In this document: in pieces, positions 11,844 through 23,639 of the stretch
Position numbering within the stretch: the stretch's first letter is position 1
Layout: every line of letters begins with the position of its first letter
Assembly: GCF_022539505.1 (NCBI RefSeq)
Contig: NC_061510.1
Coordinates: 227,500,043 to 227,564,042, forward strand
Direction: 5' to 3'
Origin: Lolium rigidum
Taxonomy: Eukaryota; Streptophyta; Magnoliopsida; Poales; Poaceae
Length of the DNA: 64,000 nt
The notes under the pieces: generated by a model
What the model was told of the DNA's origin: nothing
Databases searched by the model: none
Seen by the model: only the letters and a program-made list of their open reading frames with translations
Program-made: the position numbers and the translations under genes

Positions 11844-11943
11844 NNNNNNNNNNNNNNNNNNNNNNNNNNNNNNNNNNNNNNNNNNNNNNNNNNNNNNNNN
11901 NNNNNNNNNNNNNNNNNNNNNNNNNNNNNNNNNNNNNNNNNNN
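11844..11943. other. Assembly gap (100 N)
   Basis: One hundred undetermined bases separate the long LTR from the pol region of the Tat-lineage element. The true distance is unknown. Confidence 0.99.
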
Positions 11944-13905
11944 GTCGGCTAAATTCCGAGCTTCTTCTATCAGGTCCACAGATAGCTGTCTGGCCTCGTC
12001 AGCAGTTTCATCATTGTAGGCGGAAACTCGCGGTGAATCATGGATGATGTCGGAGGGGAGCACGGCTTCGGATCCTTATACCAGGAAGAACGGAGTAAAT
12101 CCGGTTGACCTGTTAGGGGTAGTTCGTAAACTCCACAAGACAGAGTCTAACTCCTCCGCCCAAGCTCCGGCTGCGCGTCGCAATGGTTCTTCAAGACGTG
12201 GTTTGATTCCGGATAATATGAGGCCATTGGCTCTTTCGACCTGACCATTGGATTGTGGGTGAGCCACAGATGCGAGGTCAAGCCGGATACCTACGTCATG
12301 GCAATAATCCTTCAATTCTCCTTGTGCGAAGTTTGTGCCATTATCTGTGATTATGCTGTGTGGGATGCCGAATCTCGTCACGAGGCTGCAGACAAATTTT
12401 AGTGTCGTAGCACCATCGGCTTTTCTCACTGGCTTTGCCTCGATCCACTTACTGAACTTGTCAACAGCGACCAGGAGGTACTCGAAACCGCCAGGAAATG
12501 ATTTCTTTAGTTTACCAACCATATCGAGCCCCCGGACCGCAAATGGCCAGGTGATAGGGATGGTCTTCAGCTCTTGGGCTGGAGCGTTTGGTTGAGTAGT
12601 GTAGTACGGGCAACCTCGGCAGGTCTTTACCAGCTTGTCAGCATCTTCTTTAGTTGTGAGCCAGTAAAACCCAAGCCGAAAAGCTTTTGCAACGAGTGAC
12701 CTGGGGGCGGCATGATGCCCGTAGTCCCCTGCATGGATCTCTCTGAGTATCTCAATACCATCTTGGTTGGAGACGCATTTGAGAAAAACTCTTGTTGCGC
12801 TTCGTTTGTAGAGCTGTCCATCAACGATTGTGTAGGATCTTGCTCGCCTAATGATCTGTCGTGCGAGGACCTCATCCTCTGGCAACTTCTGATCGATGAG
12901 GTAGTCCAGGAAAGGCTGTGTCCAGGCCGGAATGATAGCCATCACTTCTCTAGCCGGAGATACTGCCACATCTGGGTTTTCCGGGTTAGCGCCCTTCACC
13001 GAGGGTATCCGCAGATGCTCCAGGAAAATACCAGGCGGAATTGGTTTCCTGCCAGACCCGAGCTTGGACAGCATGTCTGCCGCTGCGTTATCGTCTCTCC
13101 TGACGTACTTCACTTCGTATCCGAGGAAGCATTTGGCGATCTCGTCAACTTCGTCTCTGTAAGCCGCCATGACGGAGTTTCTGGCGTTCCAGGTTCCGGG
13201 TACTTGTTGTGCCACCAGGTCGGAATCTCCGCAGCAAATGATGTGCTTGATCCCAATTTCCTTAGCGATGCGCAGACCATGTAGTAGAGCCTCGTATTCC
13301 GCCATATTATTTGTAGCTTCGAAGTGAATCTGCAGAACGTACTGCAGTTCTTCTCCAGTAGGGGACTTCAGGGTGACTCCGGCTCCCAAGCCTTGGTGCT
13401 GCTTGGATCCATCCAAGTGCATAACCCATGTCTCTGGTTCCGGCTCCAAATTTTTTTCCGGAGCTTCTGTCCAATCTGCGACAAAATCTGCCAATATCTG
13501 AGACTTGATCGCAGTCCTGGCTTTGTAGTTGATGTCGAAGGCGGATAATTCAATGCCCCATTTCGCTGTGCGTCCTGTTGCGTCAGCGATATTGAGAATC
13601 ATTGACAGCGGAGCTTTGCTCACTACTGTTACTGGATGCTCCTGGAAGTGCCTCAGCTTCCTACTACCTAGGAACACTCCATAGGCTAGCTTTTGAAAGT
13701 GAGGATATCTTTGTTTGGATTCCGTCAGTACCTCGCTGATGTAATAGACTGGCCTTTGGACTCCATACTCGTGTCCTTCTTCCTGTCGCTCCACCACAAT
13801 GATGAGGCTGATGACTCTGTTATTAGCTGCCAGGTAAAGGAGCATGGGCTCTGACTCTTCTGGCGCTGCCAGGATAGGTGGGGAGGTGAGTATTTCCTTC
13901 AATCA
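11944..13905 (-). pseudogene. pol 3' part: RNase H, second RNase H, integrase
   Basis: An open frame continuing the reverse transcriptase after a TGA (13903-13905). A degenerate first RNase H connects to a second one with LDGS, the glutamate in NNMAEYEALLHGL, the aspartate in CCGDSDL and RRDDNAAADMLSKLG. Integrase follows, with a zinc-binding H..H and CRGCPYY, then the catalytic D in GLDMVGK, D in IITDNGTNF and E in HPQSNGQVERANG. A TAA at 12076-12078 replaces a codon after FFLV. The same frame then continues through GSEAVLPSDII into the gap. Two RNase H domains are the Tat hallmark. The enzyme would make and integrate the element's cDNA, but this copy cannot produce it intact. Confidence 0.9.
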
Positions 13906-14829
13906 TTGAATTGCTGCATCCGCTGCATCGTCCAAGACAAATTTGTCTGTCTTCTTCAATAGCTTGTACAGGGGTAGCGCCTTCTCGCCAAGACGGCTAA
14001 CAAACCTGCTGATTGCTGCAACACAACCAGTTAGTCGTTGCACATCTTTGAGACAAGTTGGCCTTTTGATGCACATGATTGCCTTGATTTTCTCCGGGTT
14101 AACTTCAATGCCCCTGTTAGAGACAATGAAGCCAAGGAGTTTTCCGGCTGGAACGCCAAAGACGCACTTCAGCGGATTCAACATCATCTTGTACCGTCGG
14201 AGATTCTCAAAGGTTTCTGTGAGGTTGCTGATAAAGTCGGATCCTTTCCGTGTCATGACCGCGATGTCGTCGACATAGGCATGTACATTCCGGCCAATTT
14301 GGTCCTTCAGGCACCGCTGCATCTTACGTTGGTAGGTGGCACCTGCGTTTTTCAAACCAAAAGGCATGGTAACATAGCAGTAAGTGCCAAACGGGGTGAT
14401 GAACAAGGTCGCCTTTTGGTCGGACTTCTTCATCCGGATCTGATGATACCCGGAATATGCGTCAAGAAAACATAGAAGTTCCGCCCCTGCCATCGAATCA
14501 ATGACCTGGTCAATGCGCGGCAGGGGAAACGGATCCTTCGGACAATGCTTATTCAAGCCGGAGTAATCGATGCACATTCTTAGTATTTCAGAATTCTTTT
14601 TGGGTACAAGGACGGGATTTGCGACCCAATCAGTATGGATAACTTCTACTACAAAATCTGCCTCTAGCAACTTTGCTAATTCCATTCCTATGGCGCGGCG
14701 CTTCTTGTCTCCAAAGCGTCGCATAGCTTGCTTCACCGGTTTAGCCCCCGGATTTATGTTGAGGTAGTGCTCGGCGAGTTCCCTAGGTACTCCGGACATG
14801 TCAGAAGGCTGCCATGCGAATATGTCCAT
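13903..14829 (-). pseudogene. Reverse transcriptase domain of the Tat element
   Basis: A 308-residue open stretch begins at MDIFAWQPSDMSGVP and carries the RT fingers (VPKKNSEILRMCIDYSGLN), the palm motif with LDAYSGYHQI, and the catalytic YVDD in HAYVDDIAVM. The thumb and connection region ends in a TGA that interrupts the link to RNase H. Upstream a one-base frame change near 14835 separates it from the preceding segment. The domain itself looks complete. Confidence 0.92.
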
Positions 14830-15161
14830 GTTAGGCGGAGGAACTCGACGAGCGCGTCTTCCTATTTGGGGTCCATGTTGGCTCCGACCGAGACCTGCTT
14901 AGTGGCATCGCCTTTCTTGAAGTCGATCTTCTTGGTCTCTATCGCGGCCTTGAACGAAGTTTTCTGTTCGGAGATCTGCTTCTTGGTGGTCTGCATCTCT
15001 GTCGGATCCACCGCGGCTCTGTAGCCTTTCAGCTCCTCTCCAGATATCACAGACTCTGCGAAGGCGGCTTCGCCCAACTCGCACTCATGAGCCTTTTTGT
15101 AGTCTCCGGATACGGTAATCATACCATTGGGACCCGGAATCTTGAACTTGTTGTAGATCTA
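14830..15161 (-). pseudogene. Protease-RT linker with stops at both ends
   Basis: Between the protease and RT lies a segment in the gag-protease frame, reading IYNKFKIPGPNGMITVSGDY and ending GANMDPK, then TAG (14862-14864). It is cut off from gag-protease by a TAG at 15159-15161. A lost base around 14835 shifts the frame before RT. These lesions disrupt one continuous gag-pol frame. Confidence 0.8.
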
Positions 15162-16724
15162 GCACGCTCTTGCGTGAAACTTGTGGTAGGTGGGCCTGCC
15201 GAAGATGACATGGTAGGAGCTCTTGAAAGGCACGACCTCAAACGTGATCATCTCTTCGCGGAAATTATTAATGTCGCCGAAGGCCACGGGAAGTCTGATG
15301 CTGCCGAGGGAATTCGCCTTTTTACCCGGAACCACGCCATGAAATTCAGTGGTGCTATGTTTGAGCTGTTCCTTGGTGAGGTTCATCCGCTCCAGAGTCT
15401 CCAGGTACATGATGTTCAAGCTGGCTCCGCCATCCATGAGGCACTTGGAGAAGTCATAGCCGTCGATGCGGGGACTTACAACCAAGGCGTAGCACTCTTT
15501 TGGCACGATGGTAGGATGATCCTGCCTATCAAACGTGCACGGAATTTCCGACCACCTGACATACTGCGGCACAGCCGGAACTGTGGCGTTCAGGATCCGG
15601 AAAGCTGACTTGCTGGCATGGACTGTTGGGGTTCCGAGGAAAGTGTGGTACGCGCCTACACTCTTTTTGCCGAAAGGGTTGGGTTTAGCTGCGGATCCCT
15701 CTTTGAGGTCTAGCGAAGCTTCATCCTCATCCATCGCCTCGGAACTGTATTCCTCTTTGTCCTTGTTCTTGCCCTTGCTTCCTTTGCCGCGTGGGCGGTG
15801 CTTCCGGGCTCGCTTGTATCCTGCTTCCGGGTCATTTTTCAGATCGTTGACCCACTTGCAATTGCGTTTAGTGTGAGTGGACTTCCCCGTAGCCGGATCC
15901 AGATGGGCCAGGCAGGGCATGTCTCTATACTCTTTGTAAGTTTGGGAAGCGCGAGATCCGGAAGCGGTGACCTCGTCACTACGTTGCTGGCCCCTGCCGG
16001 CTCCGCCTCCGCGACCACGGCCTCTTCCACCTCCTTGACCTCCGCGCTGAAAGGCTATGGCGACCATCTCGGATCCGCCATTCTTCTGGTCATCAGGTGG
16101 ATTTTTCCGCTTAGTGCCGCTGCTGTTGCCGTTATCACGGTTCTTCTTCTGCTGATGCAGGGGAATTGCTGTAGCTGCTAGATCTCCGCCTGCGTCGTCA
16201 TCGGCGGCAGTATTATCGCTGGCAATGGAGATCATGTCATCCAAAGTCAGTTTGTTCGCGTTAGCCAAGCAGGTGAGCTTGTGCCGCAACAATCCTCCTC
16301 TCTGTAGTCCACCTATAAAGGCGTGCATAGCTGTGGTGTGATCAACATTTTCACACTCGTTCCTGGTTGCTAACCATCGGGTGAGGAAGTTCCTTGATGT
16401 TTCACCCTTCTTCTGGATACAGGCCTGTAGATCGCTAGTTGTGGCAGGTCTTTTGTAGGTGCCCCTGAAGTGTTTTTCGAAGGCGTTCTTCAGGCCGAAC
16501 CAGCAAAAGATGGAGTTCTTCTCGAGGTCGCTGAGCCATATCCGGGCTGGACCTACAAGGTACAGCTGAAGCATGCGGCAGGCGATGTTAGGGGTTCCTC
16601 CGGCAAAGGTCACTGCATTATAGTAATCCTCAATCCAGGTATCCGGCCTTTCCGTGCCATCATAAGTCTTCAGGTTTCCGGGTAGCTTGAGGTTCATCCT
16701 TGGCGTTGGTTCCTCTCGAATCAT
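15159..16724 (-). pseudogene. gag C-terminal half and aspartic protease
   Basis: 521 residues. The retrotransposon gag capsid domain lies at about residues 10-150 (GNLKTYDGTERPDTWIEDY, FEKHFRGTY, FIGGL). A glycine/arginine-rich stretch follows (about 228-250), then a lysine-rich basic region and, near residue 425, the retroviral-type protease active site in CLMDGGASLNIMY (DGGAS in place of DTGA). In Tat elements gag, protease and pol are read as one polyprotein. Here it ends at a TAG. The first Met shown is probably internal, since sequence homologous to gag continues upstream in a shifted frame (RSRSRSKSPRHSS). Confidence 0.9.
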
Positions 16725-17257
16725 CCTGCCAAAGCACTTTGGGCCGATGTAGTCGGTTTTGTATTCATTGAGACGTTCCCGCGCGTCACGCGAGCTGTGG
16801 CGGGGGGATTTTGAGCGAGAGCGAGATCTCCGGCCGCCGCCTCCGCCTCCACCTCCGCCTCCACCGCTAGGTGGTGGTGAGGGAGATCTGCGAGGGGGCC
16901 GATGCGACCTTTGCTTCCGCCTTCTGACTCTCCCCGCCCTTCGCGATGTTGACTCCGGCTTTGATGGTTGCCTTCACCATGGTGCTGGTTGCCTTCGTCG
17001 TTCCGGTTTCTGCGAGGCTCCGGGTCACGCTCCTCGTTCCGACTCCTCCTAGGCTCGGGCTCTCGGTCATTGTTCCGGCTTCGGTGGGGTTCCGGCGTGC
17101 GCTCTCTGTTCCTCGGAGGCGGCACGTTGTCGCGGATGTTGATTCCACCTGGACCATGGGGTCTGGTATTTCTGAATGGACTACCACGGCGAGGAGGTGG
17201 AGGACGCGGATACCCCTTGGGCGGAGGTGAGGGGTTACGTTACTTGTCCCTTCCAGT
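16721..17257 (-). pseudogene. Frame-shifted RS/RD-rich middle of gag
   Basis: Coding sense switches between frames here. One frame gives an arginine-rich repeat of the type EPRRSRNEERDPEPRRNRND (about 16930-17080). Near 16810-16860 it shifts to a frame with SRSRSKSPRHSSRDARERLN that joins the capsid half. At least two indels are needed. The stretch would be a basic, probably RNA-binding linker. Confidence 0.65.
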
Positions 17258-18739
17258 TTACATTGCATCCTTTCCCTTTTTCGGATCTGACGGAGGCGTC
17301 TTTGATGGTACAGGGATTGGATTTGGGTGTTCTCTGGTTTTCCTTCTGCGTTCCGAGGATCCGGTTCGCGATTCATCATTGCGATGGCGATTGTCGTAGG
17401 CGTCCTTCTGCGCGGTAGAGATGCAATGATCCGGGTTGGATTCCAACCTGCACGAAGTATCTGCCTTGCTCTGTTGCTTCATTGCTGAAGCCACGAGCGT
17501 ACGGACGTAGTCGATGTCAATATCCTTGGTTTTTTTCTTCAAGATCTCTGCAGCCTTCTTCATATTATCCTTTGGAGTGGCGAGCGGCTGCTGCTCAGTC
17601 GGAGTTGCGAAGGTGATCTTGCGGGGAGTTACAGCTTCTCGCCTGATCCTATCAGCCTCCTGCTGAGCCTCAGTGATCTTGTCCTCCCAATGCTTCCGGA
17701 GTTGCTTGACCTTTGCCAGCGACTCGTCCACCTGACGTTCTCGTTGGAGAAAGTTGTCTACAAAGTTCGCAGCCTCCTTCCTCTCTTCAAGCATTGCTAC
17801 TGCGGTGGTGGCAAACTTTTTGGCTGTGGCCAGCATCTCCTGCCTTTTGGCTTCTAGGGCTTCCGCATTTGCTGCGTCTTTGGGGGTTATGGGTTTGTTG
17901 AGGATATCCAAGTGTGCGATTGCCTCCATGCCTGCCTGTTCAACCAGTTCTTCTGGGGACAGGACTTCCTTCTGCGGTCGTTCCCGCGATAGCGGAGATC
18001 CTGCATTGGATGGCTGTGGGTCGGAGTGGGTGTTTTCATCCTCTAATTCCCGTTGATCCAGCGCCTCCAAGGTTGCGAGAACCTGTTTAGGCTGGGCGGA
18101 TTCAACTTCAGACTGATCACCGTATCCGTATTCCTTCACCTTGCGATCGAACTCTTCAGTATCCATGGAGGGGGCATCCCCGGAAATTGGGCTTAGGTTA
18201 CCCAGGATCGATTCTTCACCCGGAGCACTGCTTTCTCCGACAGCCTCCTGCTGATCCGGAGCAGCGTTATTTTCCGGTTCCTCAACCTGCATGGGGCCTG
18301 CTCCGACTTCTTGAGGGGCGGCTCCTGCGGTATGGGCTAAGAAGTGTACGAAGTGACACCTTTGCTTCTCTAACACCTGGGAGACCCAGGCGGATCTGCA
18401 TTGGTCTTCCACCTTTATTTCCTGCTCAGGGGCGGATTGGGTGGGTTTTAAATTTTTCAGATCTAAGGCGGAATCTTCCTCAGGAAGCTCCCGCATCTCA
18501 GATCGGATCTTCGCGACTGCGTCCTGCTCAGCGGCGGTCGCGTCAGCGCTACTTACCAGAGCGTTTCCGTCGGAATCGACGGTTTCGCCGATGAAGATGT
18601 GTATGCCGCCGACTGGGACGATGGAGAGCTTGACGGGGTTTGTCTTGGCTGGAATCCAGCACTCGTCCGGAGGGACGATCGGAAGGTTTCCGGCGTAAAG
18701 GACGCGCCCCACAGCGATGGTGTCGTCGTAGCTTCCCAT
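17258..18739 (-). pseudogene. gag N-terminal half, acidic coiled-coil
   Basis: The start is placed at the ATG at 18739 (MGSYDDTIAVGRVLYAGNLP), the first Met downstream of the primer-binding region. Frames reaching further up enter the LTR. About 490 residues follow: an N-terminal conserved part, a long acidic, glutamate- and proline-rich part, then a coiled-coil (about residues 280-400, with EERKEAANFVDNFLQRE). It ends in KKGKDAM before the shifted middle part. This long pre-capsid extension is characteristic of Tat-lineage gag. Confidence 0.75.
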
Positions 18740-18776
18740 GGCGGAACCCTCCCGGTTCCGGCCTCCGGACGCCGCT

Positions 18777-18795
18777 GGCCCCACGGTGGGCGCCA
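18777..18795 (-). other. Primer-binding site of the Tat element
   Basis: On the minus strand the sequence TGGCGCCCACCGTGGGGCC directly follows the LTR, as in other grass Tat elements. It marks where minus-strand DNA synthesis starts. I do not name the tRNA. Confidence 0.75.
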
Positions 18796-18796
18796 A

Positions 18797-19378
18797 GCGT
18801 CGTTGCCTATTCGACGGTGCCTCGGAGGAGGGATCCTCACGAGGGGAGAAGAGGTAGGGGCCATAGGGCGGAGTGCACACGGGACGGTGGTACGCGATTT
18901 ACCCAGCTTCGGAACACCCGCACGATGACGGGGCCTCTCTGCTGCTTGTCTGGAATTATCTGGGCGCTTTCGCGTTGTTACAATGAGTTGTGGTTGTCTC
19001 GCTTCTAGCTCGAGATCCCCCCTCAGGGCTCCCTGGATCCGGCTTATATAGGCGCCCGGATCTAGGGTTTCTACGGAGAGTCCTAGCCGGATTACAGGTT
19101 GCCTAACTACGGTACAATATCTTGCCGTGTACGTCAAGGATCCGCCTTCCTATCTACGTCGTACTGGATCCGGGATCCATATGGGCCTCCACGGATCCGG
19201 CTTCCTCCGAAGTTCGGTTGGGATCCGGCTTCCCTATCCTGGGCTGGACTTTATCCTTCAGGATCAACATCAACTGGGCCACCCGATGGGCCACATGCCA
19301 CATCACCATCTATGGGCCACCCGGGCTTGCCGGATCTAGGCACTGTCAATGGTACACCCATGAAGTATACTCACAACA
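18797..19378 (-). repeat. 5' LTR of the Tat element
   Basis: The LTR begins (minus strand) TGTTGTGAGTATAC at 19378 and ends beside the primer-binding site, giving about 580 bp. It is dense in ggatcc/ccggat words. A promoter TATATAAG lies at 19050-19043 on the minus strand, preceding the R/U5 part with the conserved accaccgtccc. The partner LTR should lie beyond the gap at 11943. Confidence 0.75.
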
Positions 19379-19815
19379 CCCAGTGCAGACTATGAAGCTG
19401 GACCAGCACAAAGACTCAAGAAGCTGGACCCACAAGAAAAATCAACTTGAATTATATGAAAGAAAACTCCAATACAAATCCTACTAGGACTCTTGTAAAT
19501 CCTAGCTTGGCTGATATATAAAGCCAGGCAGGGGCACACCTTAGGGGACATATTCATAAACATAAATCTTAGAGGCGACACGCCTAGACACCACAACCCG
19601 CAAATTAGAACTAGACTAGATATAACAACTCCGCCTATGGCGGCCCCCTGTACGCATATTTTCATATACTGGATTGCTAGTAGGACGTAGCGATCCTCCA
19701 CCGCGGGGACGTGAACCTGGGTACGTCGTTTACCTCCTCGCTCCCGGAACTTCTGTCACCTTTCTCTAAAACCCAAGCCCCTCATGGTGGGCATTGCCAA
19801 GGAACCGCCTCATCA
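19379..19815 (+). mobile_element. Older Gypsy-type LTR fragment, plus strand
   Basis: Directly abutting the Tat LTR is LTR-like sequence in the opposite orientation: a TATA element gatatataaagcc near 19512-19524, the R-region phrase accgcggggacgtgaacctg (19700-19719), and an LTR end followed by a primer-site-like tgggcattgcc (19786-19796). Only the promoter-distal part is present; the Tat element inserted into it. Confidence 0.6.
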
Positions 19816-19820
19816 ACCGG

Positions 19821-21080
19821 GTTGATAGTTTGTAAACTGAAAAAGAGTCGCTAAAATATTCTAAATGATATGCTTTTAGGGTTTGTAGTTATTTATATTT
19901 ATTGTTGATAAATAACAGACCACCAGATTGATAGCTTGTAAACTAAAAAAGAGTCGCTAAAATATTCTAAATGAAATACTTTTTAGGGTTGATAGTTATT
20001 TATATTTACCGTTGATAAATAACGGGGGTACTAGGTTGATAGCTTGTAAACTAAAAAATAGTCGCTAAAATATTCTAAATGAAATTAACTTTTTAGGGTT
20101 GATAGTTATTTATTTTTACCGTTGATAAATAACGGGGCACCGAGTTGATATCTTGTAAACTAAAAATAGTCGCTAAAATATTCTAAATGAAATTAACTTT
20201 TTAGTGTTGGTAGTTATTTATATTTATCGTTGATAGATAACGGGGCACCGGGTTTGTTGTAACTAAAAAAGAGTCATTAAAATATTCTAAATGAAATTAT
20301 CTTTTAAGGTTGTTAGTTATTAATATTTACCATTGATAAATAACGGGGCACGGGGTTAATAGCTTGTAAGATAAAAAATAATTTCTAGAATATTCTAAAT
20401 GAAATTAACTTTCTTGGGTTGGTAGTTATTTATATTTACCGTAGAAAAAATTCCCAAATACCCATGTTGATAATTAGTGAGCTAATAAAATATTTGAAAT
20501 ATTTCATATTAAATTACCTTTTTGGATTGGTAACTTTTAAATTTACAGTTGATAAATAACGTATTTGAGGGTTGATTACTTTTATTCAAAAAAAGTTATC
20601 GAAACATATCAACATGGGTGCTAGTTTTAAAGATCTTGTCGAGATCGATTGATAAGTGAAAACAGATTTTAGATCGGAGTTGTCGTTTATGAGATAAAAC
20701 ATTTTGAATTTTTGAATTCAGAAATATTCTCGCTCATGTTAGCTTTTTTTTGTCTTGTAGTGACTACATGCAATTTCTTTAATATTTTGCAATTTTGAAT
20801 TGGAAAAATGGCAACAAAAAAAATACAAGTGTTGATAACATGTGAGCTAAAAAAATTCTCAACGTATTTTATGTGAAATTAACTTTTTGGGTTTGTAAGT
20901 TTTTAAATTTATGGTTGATAAATTCTGTATTTTAGGGTTAAGAACTTTTAGCCCGAAAAAAAATTATCGACATGGGTGCTAGTTTTGAAGATCTCGTCGA
21001 ACGGATTTATTGGTGAAAACGAATCTTAAATTGGAGTTGCCATTTGGAAGTTAAAATATTTTAAATATTCAAATTTGGAA
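19821..21080 (+). repeat. Satellite-like array, period about 107 bp (array 1)
   Basis: Units starting gttgatagcttgtaaac recur at 19821, 19928, 20035, 20144, 20252, 20355, 20465 and 20571, so 103-110 bp apart. Each has the order gttgat..ctaaaaa..attctaaatga..ggttgatagttatttat..gttgataaataacg. Beyond 20.6 kb the units are more diverged, and a larger block (tatcaacatgggtgctagtttt at 20608, again near 20966) repeats with a spacing of about 357 bp. Non-coding and AT-rich. Confidence 0.9.
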
Positions 21081-21965
21081 AAGATTCCGCTGACATCAGG
21101 GCTAGTGCTTGCATGCAGAACTTTCCTTATATAGCAAATTTGGTCAGAATATTTTTTGCTAAAAAAGAAATTTTACCGTAAATAGAAATTTCAAATATTA
21201 CCAAAAATGGAATTTTTTGGTCTGAAGCTGACCGCCCAGGCGGTCGACCGCCAGCTAGGGTTGCCCGTATCCAGCAGGTTTAAGTATGGATCTTTATTTT
21301 TCTACACAAATATTGTATATTTGGATAGACTCTTAGGTGGATAACAGTCAGGCGGCTAGGGCTTACGTAAATGGTTACCCCTGAACTACTATATATTAAG
21401 GCACGTGATAGGCGTTGGTCGCCTGATCCACGGACCAAAATCGGTTGCTTCACGTTCGGTTAGATTAGCATCCCACGGTTCAAAAATCATCCCACGTCGC
21501 TTTCTTTTACTGCATTGAGTCAGGAGAGAGATCAGCTAAGTGGTTCCCATTCGGAGTTGTTGCTGACTTGTGTGTGAGGGACGTACGTATAGACCATGTG
21601 CTACAGTTAGCCAAGTTGGTCCGTGACATTTCTCAGATTTGTCAGAATATATAGTATCATATAGAAGTACCATGCGTACAATACTACCTAGTATGATATA
21701 GTATCAATTGTAGTAAAAAAAAGTCTAATTGCTATTGTTCCATCCACAAATTACACGAGAAAAAACGATATTGGGATTTACACCGAGCGATGGCTTGAAA
21801 ATTAGAAAACATAAGAAATCACCGATTGAACAAAATAATTAAACTTGTACTCCAGAAAATAGGTAAATAACATTTTTATGTCGCGGATTGCTTTCAAAAT
21901 TAGTGAGGAAATGTTTCTATATTAACAAAGTGCTTATGTATGAATTTGTTCCGATAGATTCATTT
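21081..21965. other. AT-rich non-coding sequence
   Basis: No gene or clear element is seen. A GC-rich island near 21230-21260 includes a short repeat (ccgcccaggcggtcgaccgcc), and short tata runs lie near 21650. Confidence 0.5.
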
Positions 21966-22335
21966 ACAACAACAATCACCACCGATTTCAACAATAATCA
22001 CCAACGATCGTTGCAACAAAAAGAAGTAACAATTCCACTAATCGGAGTACATAGAGGGAAATATTTTGTAGTAGATTCGTTTGCAACAATAATCATCACC
22101 GATTTCAGTGAAAATCATGAGTGATTACAACAAAAATAAATATCAGTTACAAATATTAAGAGTTTATCGTGCGAAATACTTTGCAACAATAATCATCAGC
22201 GATTACATCAATAATCACCAATGACTACCACAAAATAGCAATTACAACATTAAGAATTCATTCTGTGAAATTATTTACAATAAAAATCACCAACTATTTC
22301 AACAACAAAAATTAACAGATTTCAATAAAGAAATC
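21965..22335 (+). repeat. Degenerate tandem repeat of about 100 bp
   Basis: Four imperfect units of the form caacaataatcatcaccgattt..aataatcacca occur near 21969, 22083, 22183 and 22272, 90-115 bp apart. AT-rich and non-coding; frames across it are repeat translations. Confidence 0.65.
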
Positions 22336-22855
22336 ATGTGTTCACAACATCTGGAGAAAAATGTAAACATCGAAAAATCCGGGAAAATAGATAATTTTCT
22401 AGCCAGAAAACCTCGAAAAAAGTAAGGAAAAGAAAACTTTTATCAAGTGGCCAGATCACATTACAACATCTCATGTGTAATTTCATAACAAAACACATAC
22501 AAGTTTTTACAGTTTTAGCGCATGCATGTAACATTAAAAAAATCCACGAACAAAATTAGTAGTACAATCGTCCATGGTGGTTCGATGTTGCTGATTCGGC
22601 ATTGCTCACCATGAAAATGGGTCGCAGGAGCCCTGCCGACACTAGTGAAGATCACCATGTTCATGCATTGGGACGCGTGAGCTCCATGGATTCATCGATG
22701 ATAAAGTTGGGTCCACCGAGGTCAAAAGTTATTGGCACTGTCATTCGTGTGTTATGCACATATTATATCGTAGTTGGCTCAGTACCTTCATAGCTACTAT
22801 AGTATAGTTGGTACTGTACTAGTCTACACTACAACATTGGAAACCATCTATAGCT
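22336..22855. other. Intergenic flank of the CACTA element
   Basis: No gene seen. The last three bases (gct, 22853-22855) are the left target-site duplication of the CACTA element. Confidence 0.6.
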
Positions 22856-23220
22856 CACTACTAGGAAAAGGCTTATAGCCGCACTCTTTACCGCCGGCGA
22901 GTACGATTTAAAGATGCCGGCGGTAAGACCTTCCAGGGTCGCCTAACCCTACCGCCGGCAAGGTTGAACGGAAGTCGCCGGGGGTACATGCATTACCGCC
23001 GGCGATTACGGTACGTAGGCGCTGGCGATAAAATGGGCTGCGGTGCCACCGTTGGGCCTCACATTACCGCTGGCGATTTCGACCCAATAGCGCCGGGGGT
23101 AATGGGCCTTACCGCTGGCCACTAGAGAACATAGACGCCGGGGATAATGGGAGGCAAGGTGGGTCACCCGGGCTGCACTTACCGCCGGCCTCCAGGTTTC
23201 GATTTCGCCGGGGGTATTAG
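22856..23220 (+). repeat. Left TIR and subterminal repeats of the CACTA
   Basis: After the terminal repeat, about a dozen copies of a 10-12 bp word (taccgccggcga, ttaccgctggcga, gcgccgggggtaa) alternate in orientation between here and 23220. These are probable binding sites for the element's transposase. Confidence 0.85.
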
Positions 23221-23420
23221 CCCTTTTGGCTTTCTCCCTCATCTTATCCCTTCTGCCAGCCGCACATGAGACTCGTCTCCTCGCGATCCCCTTCTCCCAA
23301 ATCCCCCTAGCACCCAAGAAATCCTCCGCCCCACCCACCCATCCCGCGCCGGCGAGGGAGAAGGAGGCGAGCGCTCGTCCGTGGGGAAAAACCAAGGGAG
23401 CCGAGCCCGTTACGTCGGCG

Positions 23421-23637
23421 ATGTTCGCGAGCAGGCCGGCGGTGCACCCGGTGGAGGCGCCGCCGCCGACGGATCCGGTGGGGCAGCCTACGGGTGTGCT
23501 CATGAAGGACCTGCCCGGGATGCCCGCCACGGCGGGGGGGCCTCAGCCTCTGCATCGCGCAGTTTGCCTTCGCCGGCCGGCGTTGCGCTCGCCATCATGG
23601 CCTCCACCAACGACTCCCCCTCCGTCAGCGCCTTCTG
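23421..23637 (+). pseudogene. Captured first exon of a CASP-like protein 5 gene
   Basis: The ATG at 23421 opens [20 protein letters not shown], then [16 protein letters not shown]: the N-terminus of grass CASP-like (CASPL5B) four-transmembrane proteins, as I recall the family. Sequence equivalent to the first membrane helix follows in another frame ([11 protein letters not shown]). [12 protein letters not shown] then appears in a third frame and ends at a proper exon boundary ttctg/gtacct, the junction expected in that family. At least two indels destroy the frame. Leader-like sequence (23226-23420) and probable intron follow-on are also present. This is a genomic, unspliced gene fragment carried in the CACTA, not a working gene. 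Confidence 0.72.
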
Positions 23638-23639
23638 GT

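Larger units (their letters stand above)
11944..19378 (-). mobile_element. Tat-lineage Ty3/Gypsy retrotransposon, 3' end missing
   Basis: Reading on the minus strand the order is 5' LTR (19378 to about 18797), primer-binding region (18795-18777), a long gag with coiled-coil and arginine-rich parts, protease, reverse transcriptase, two RNase H domains and integrase, then the gap at 11943. The order RT, RNase H, second (archaeal-type) RNase H, integrase and the long gag define the Tat lineage (Grande, RIRE2 and Retrosat2 relatives). The frame is broken by stops at 12076, 13903, 14862 and 15159 and by a shift near 14835, plus shifts in gag, so the copy is dead. Its right edge lies inside an older LTR. 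Confidence 0.9.

Noticed and set aside
16946..18698. Several plus-strand frames of 80-145 codons
   Set aside because: Antisense to Tat gag; arise from its biased codon use.
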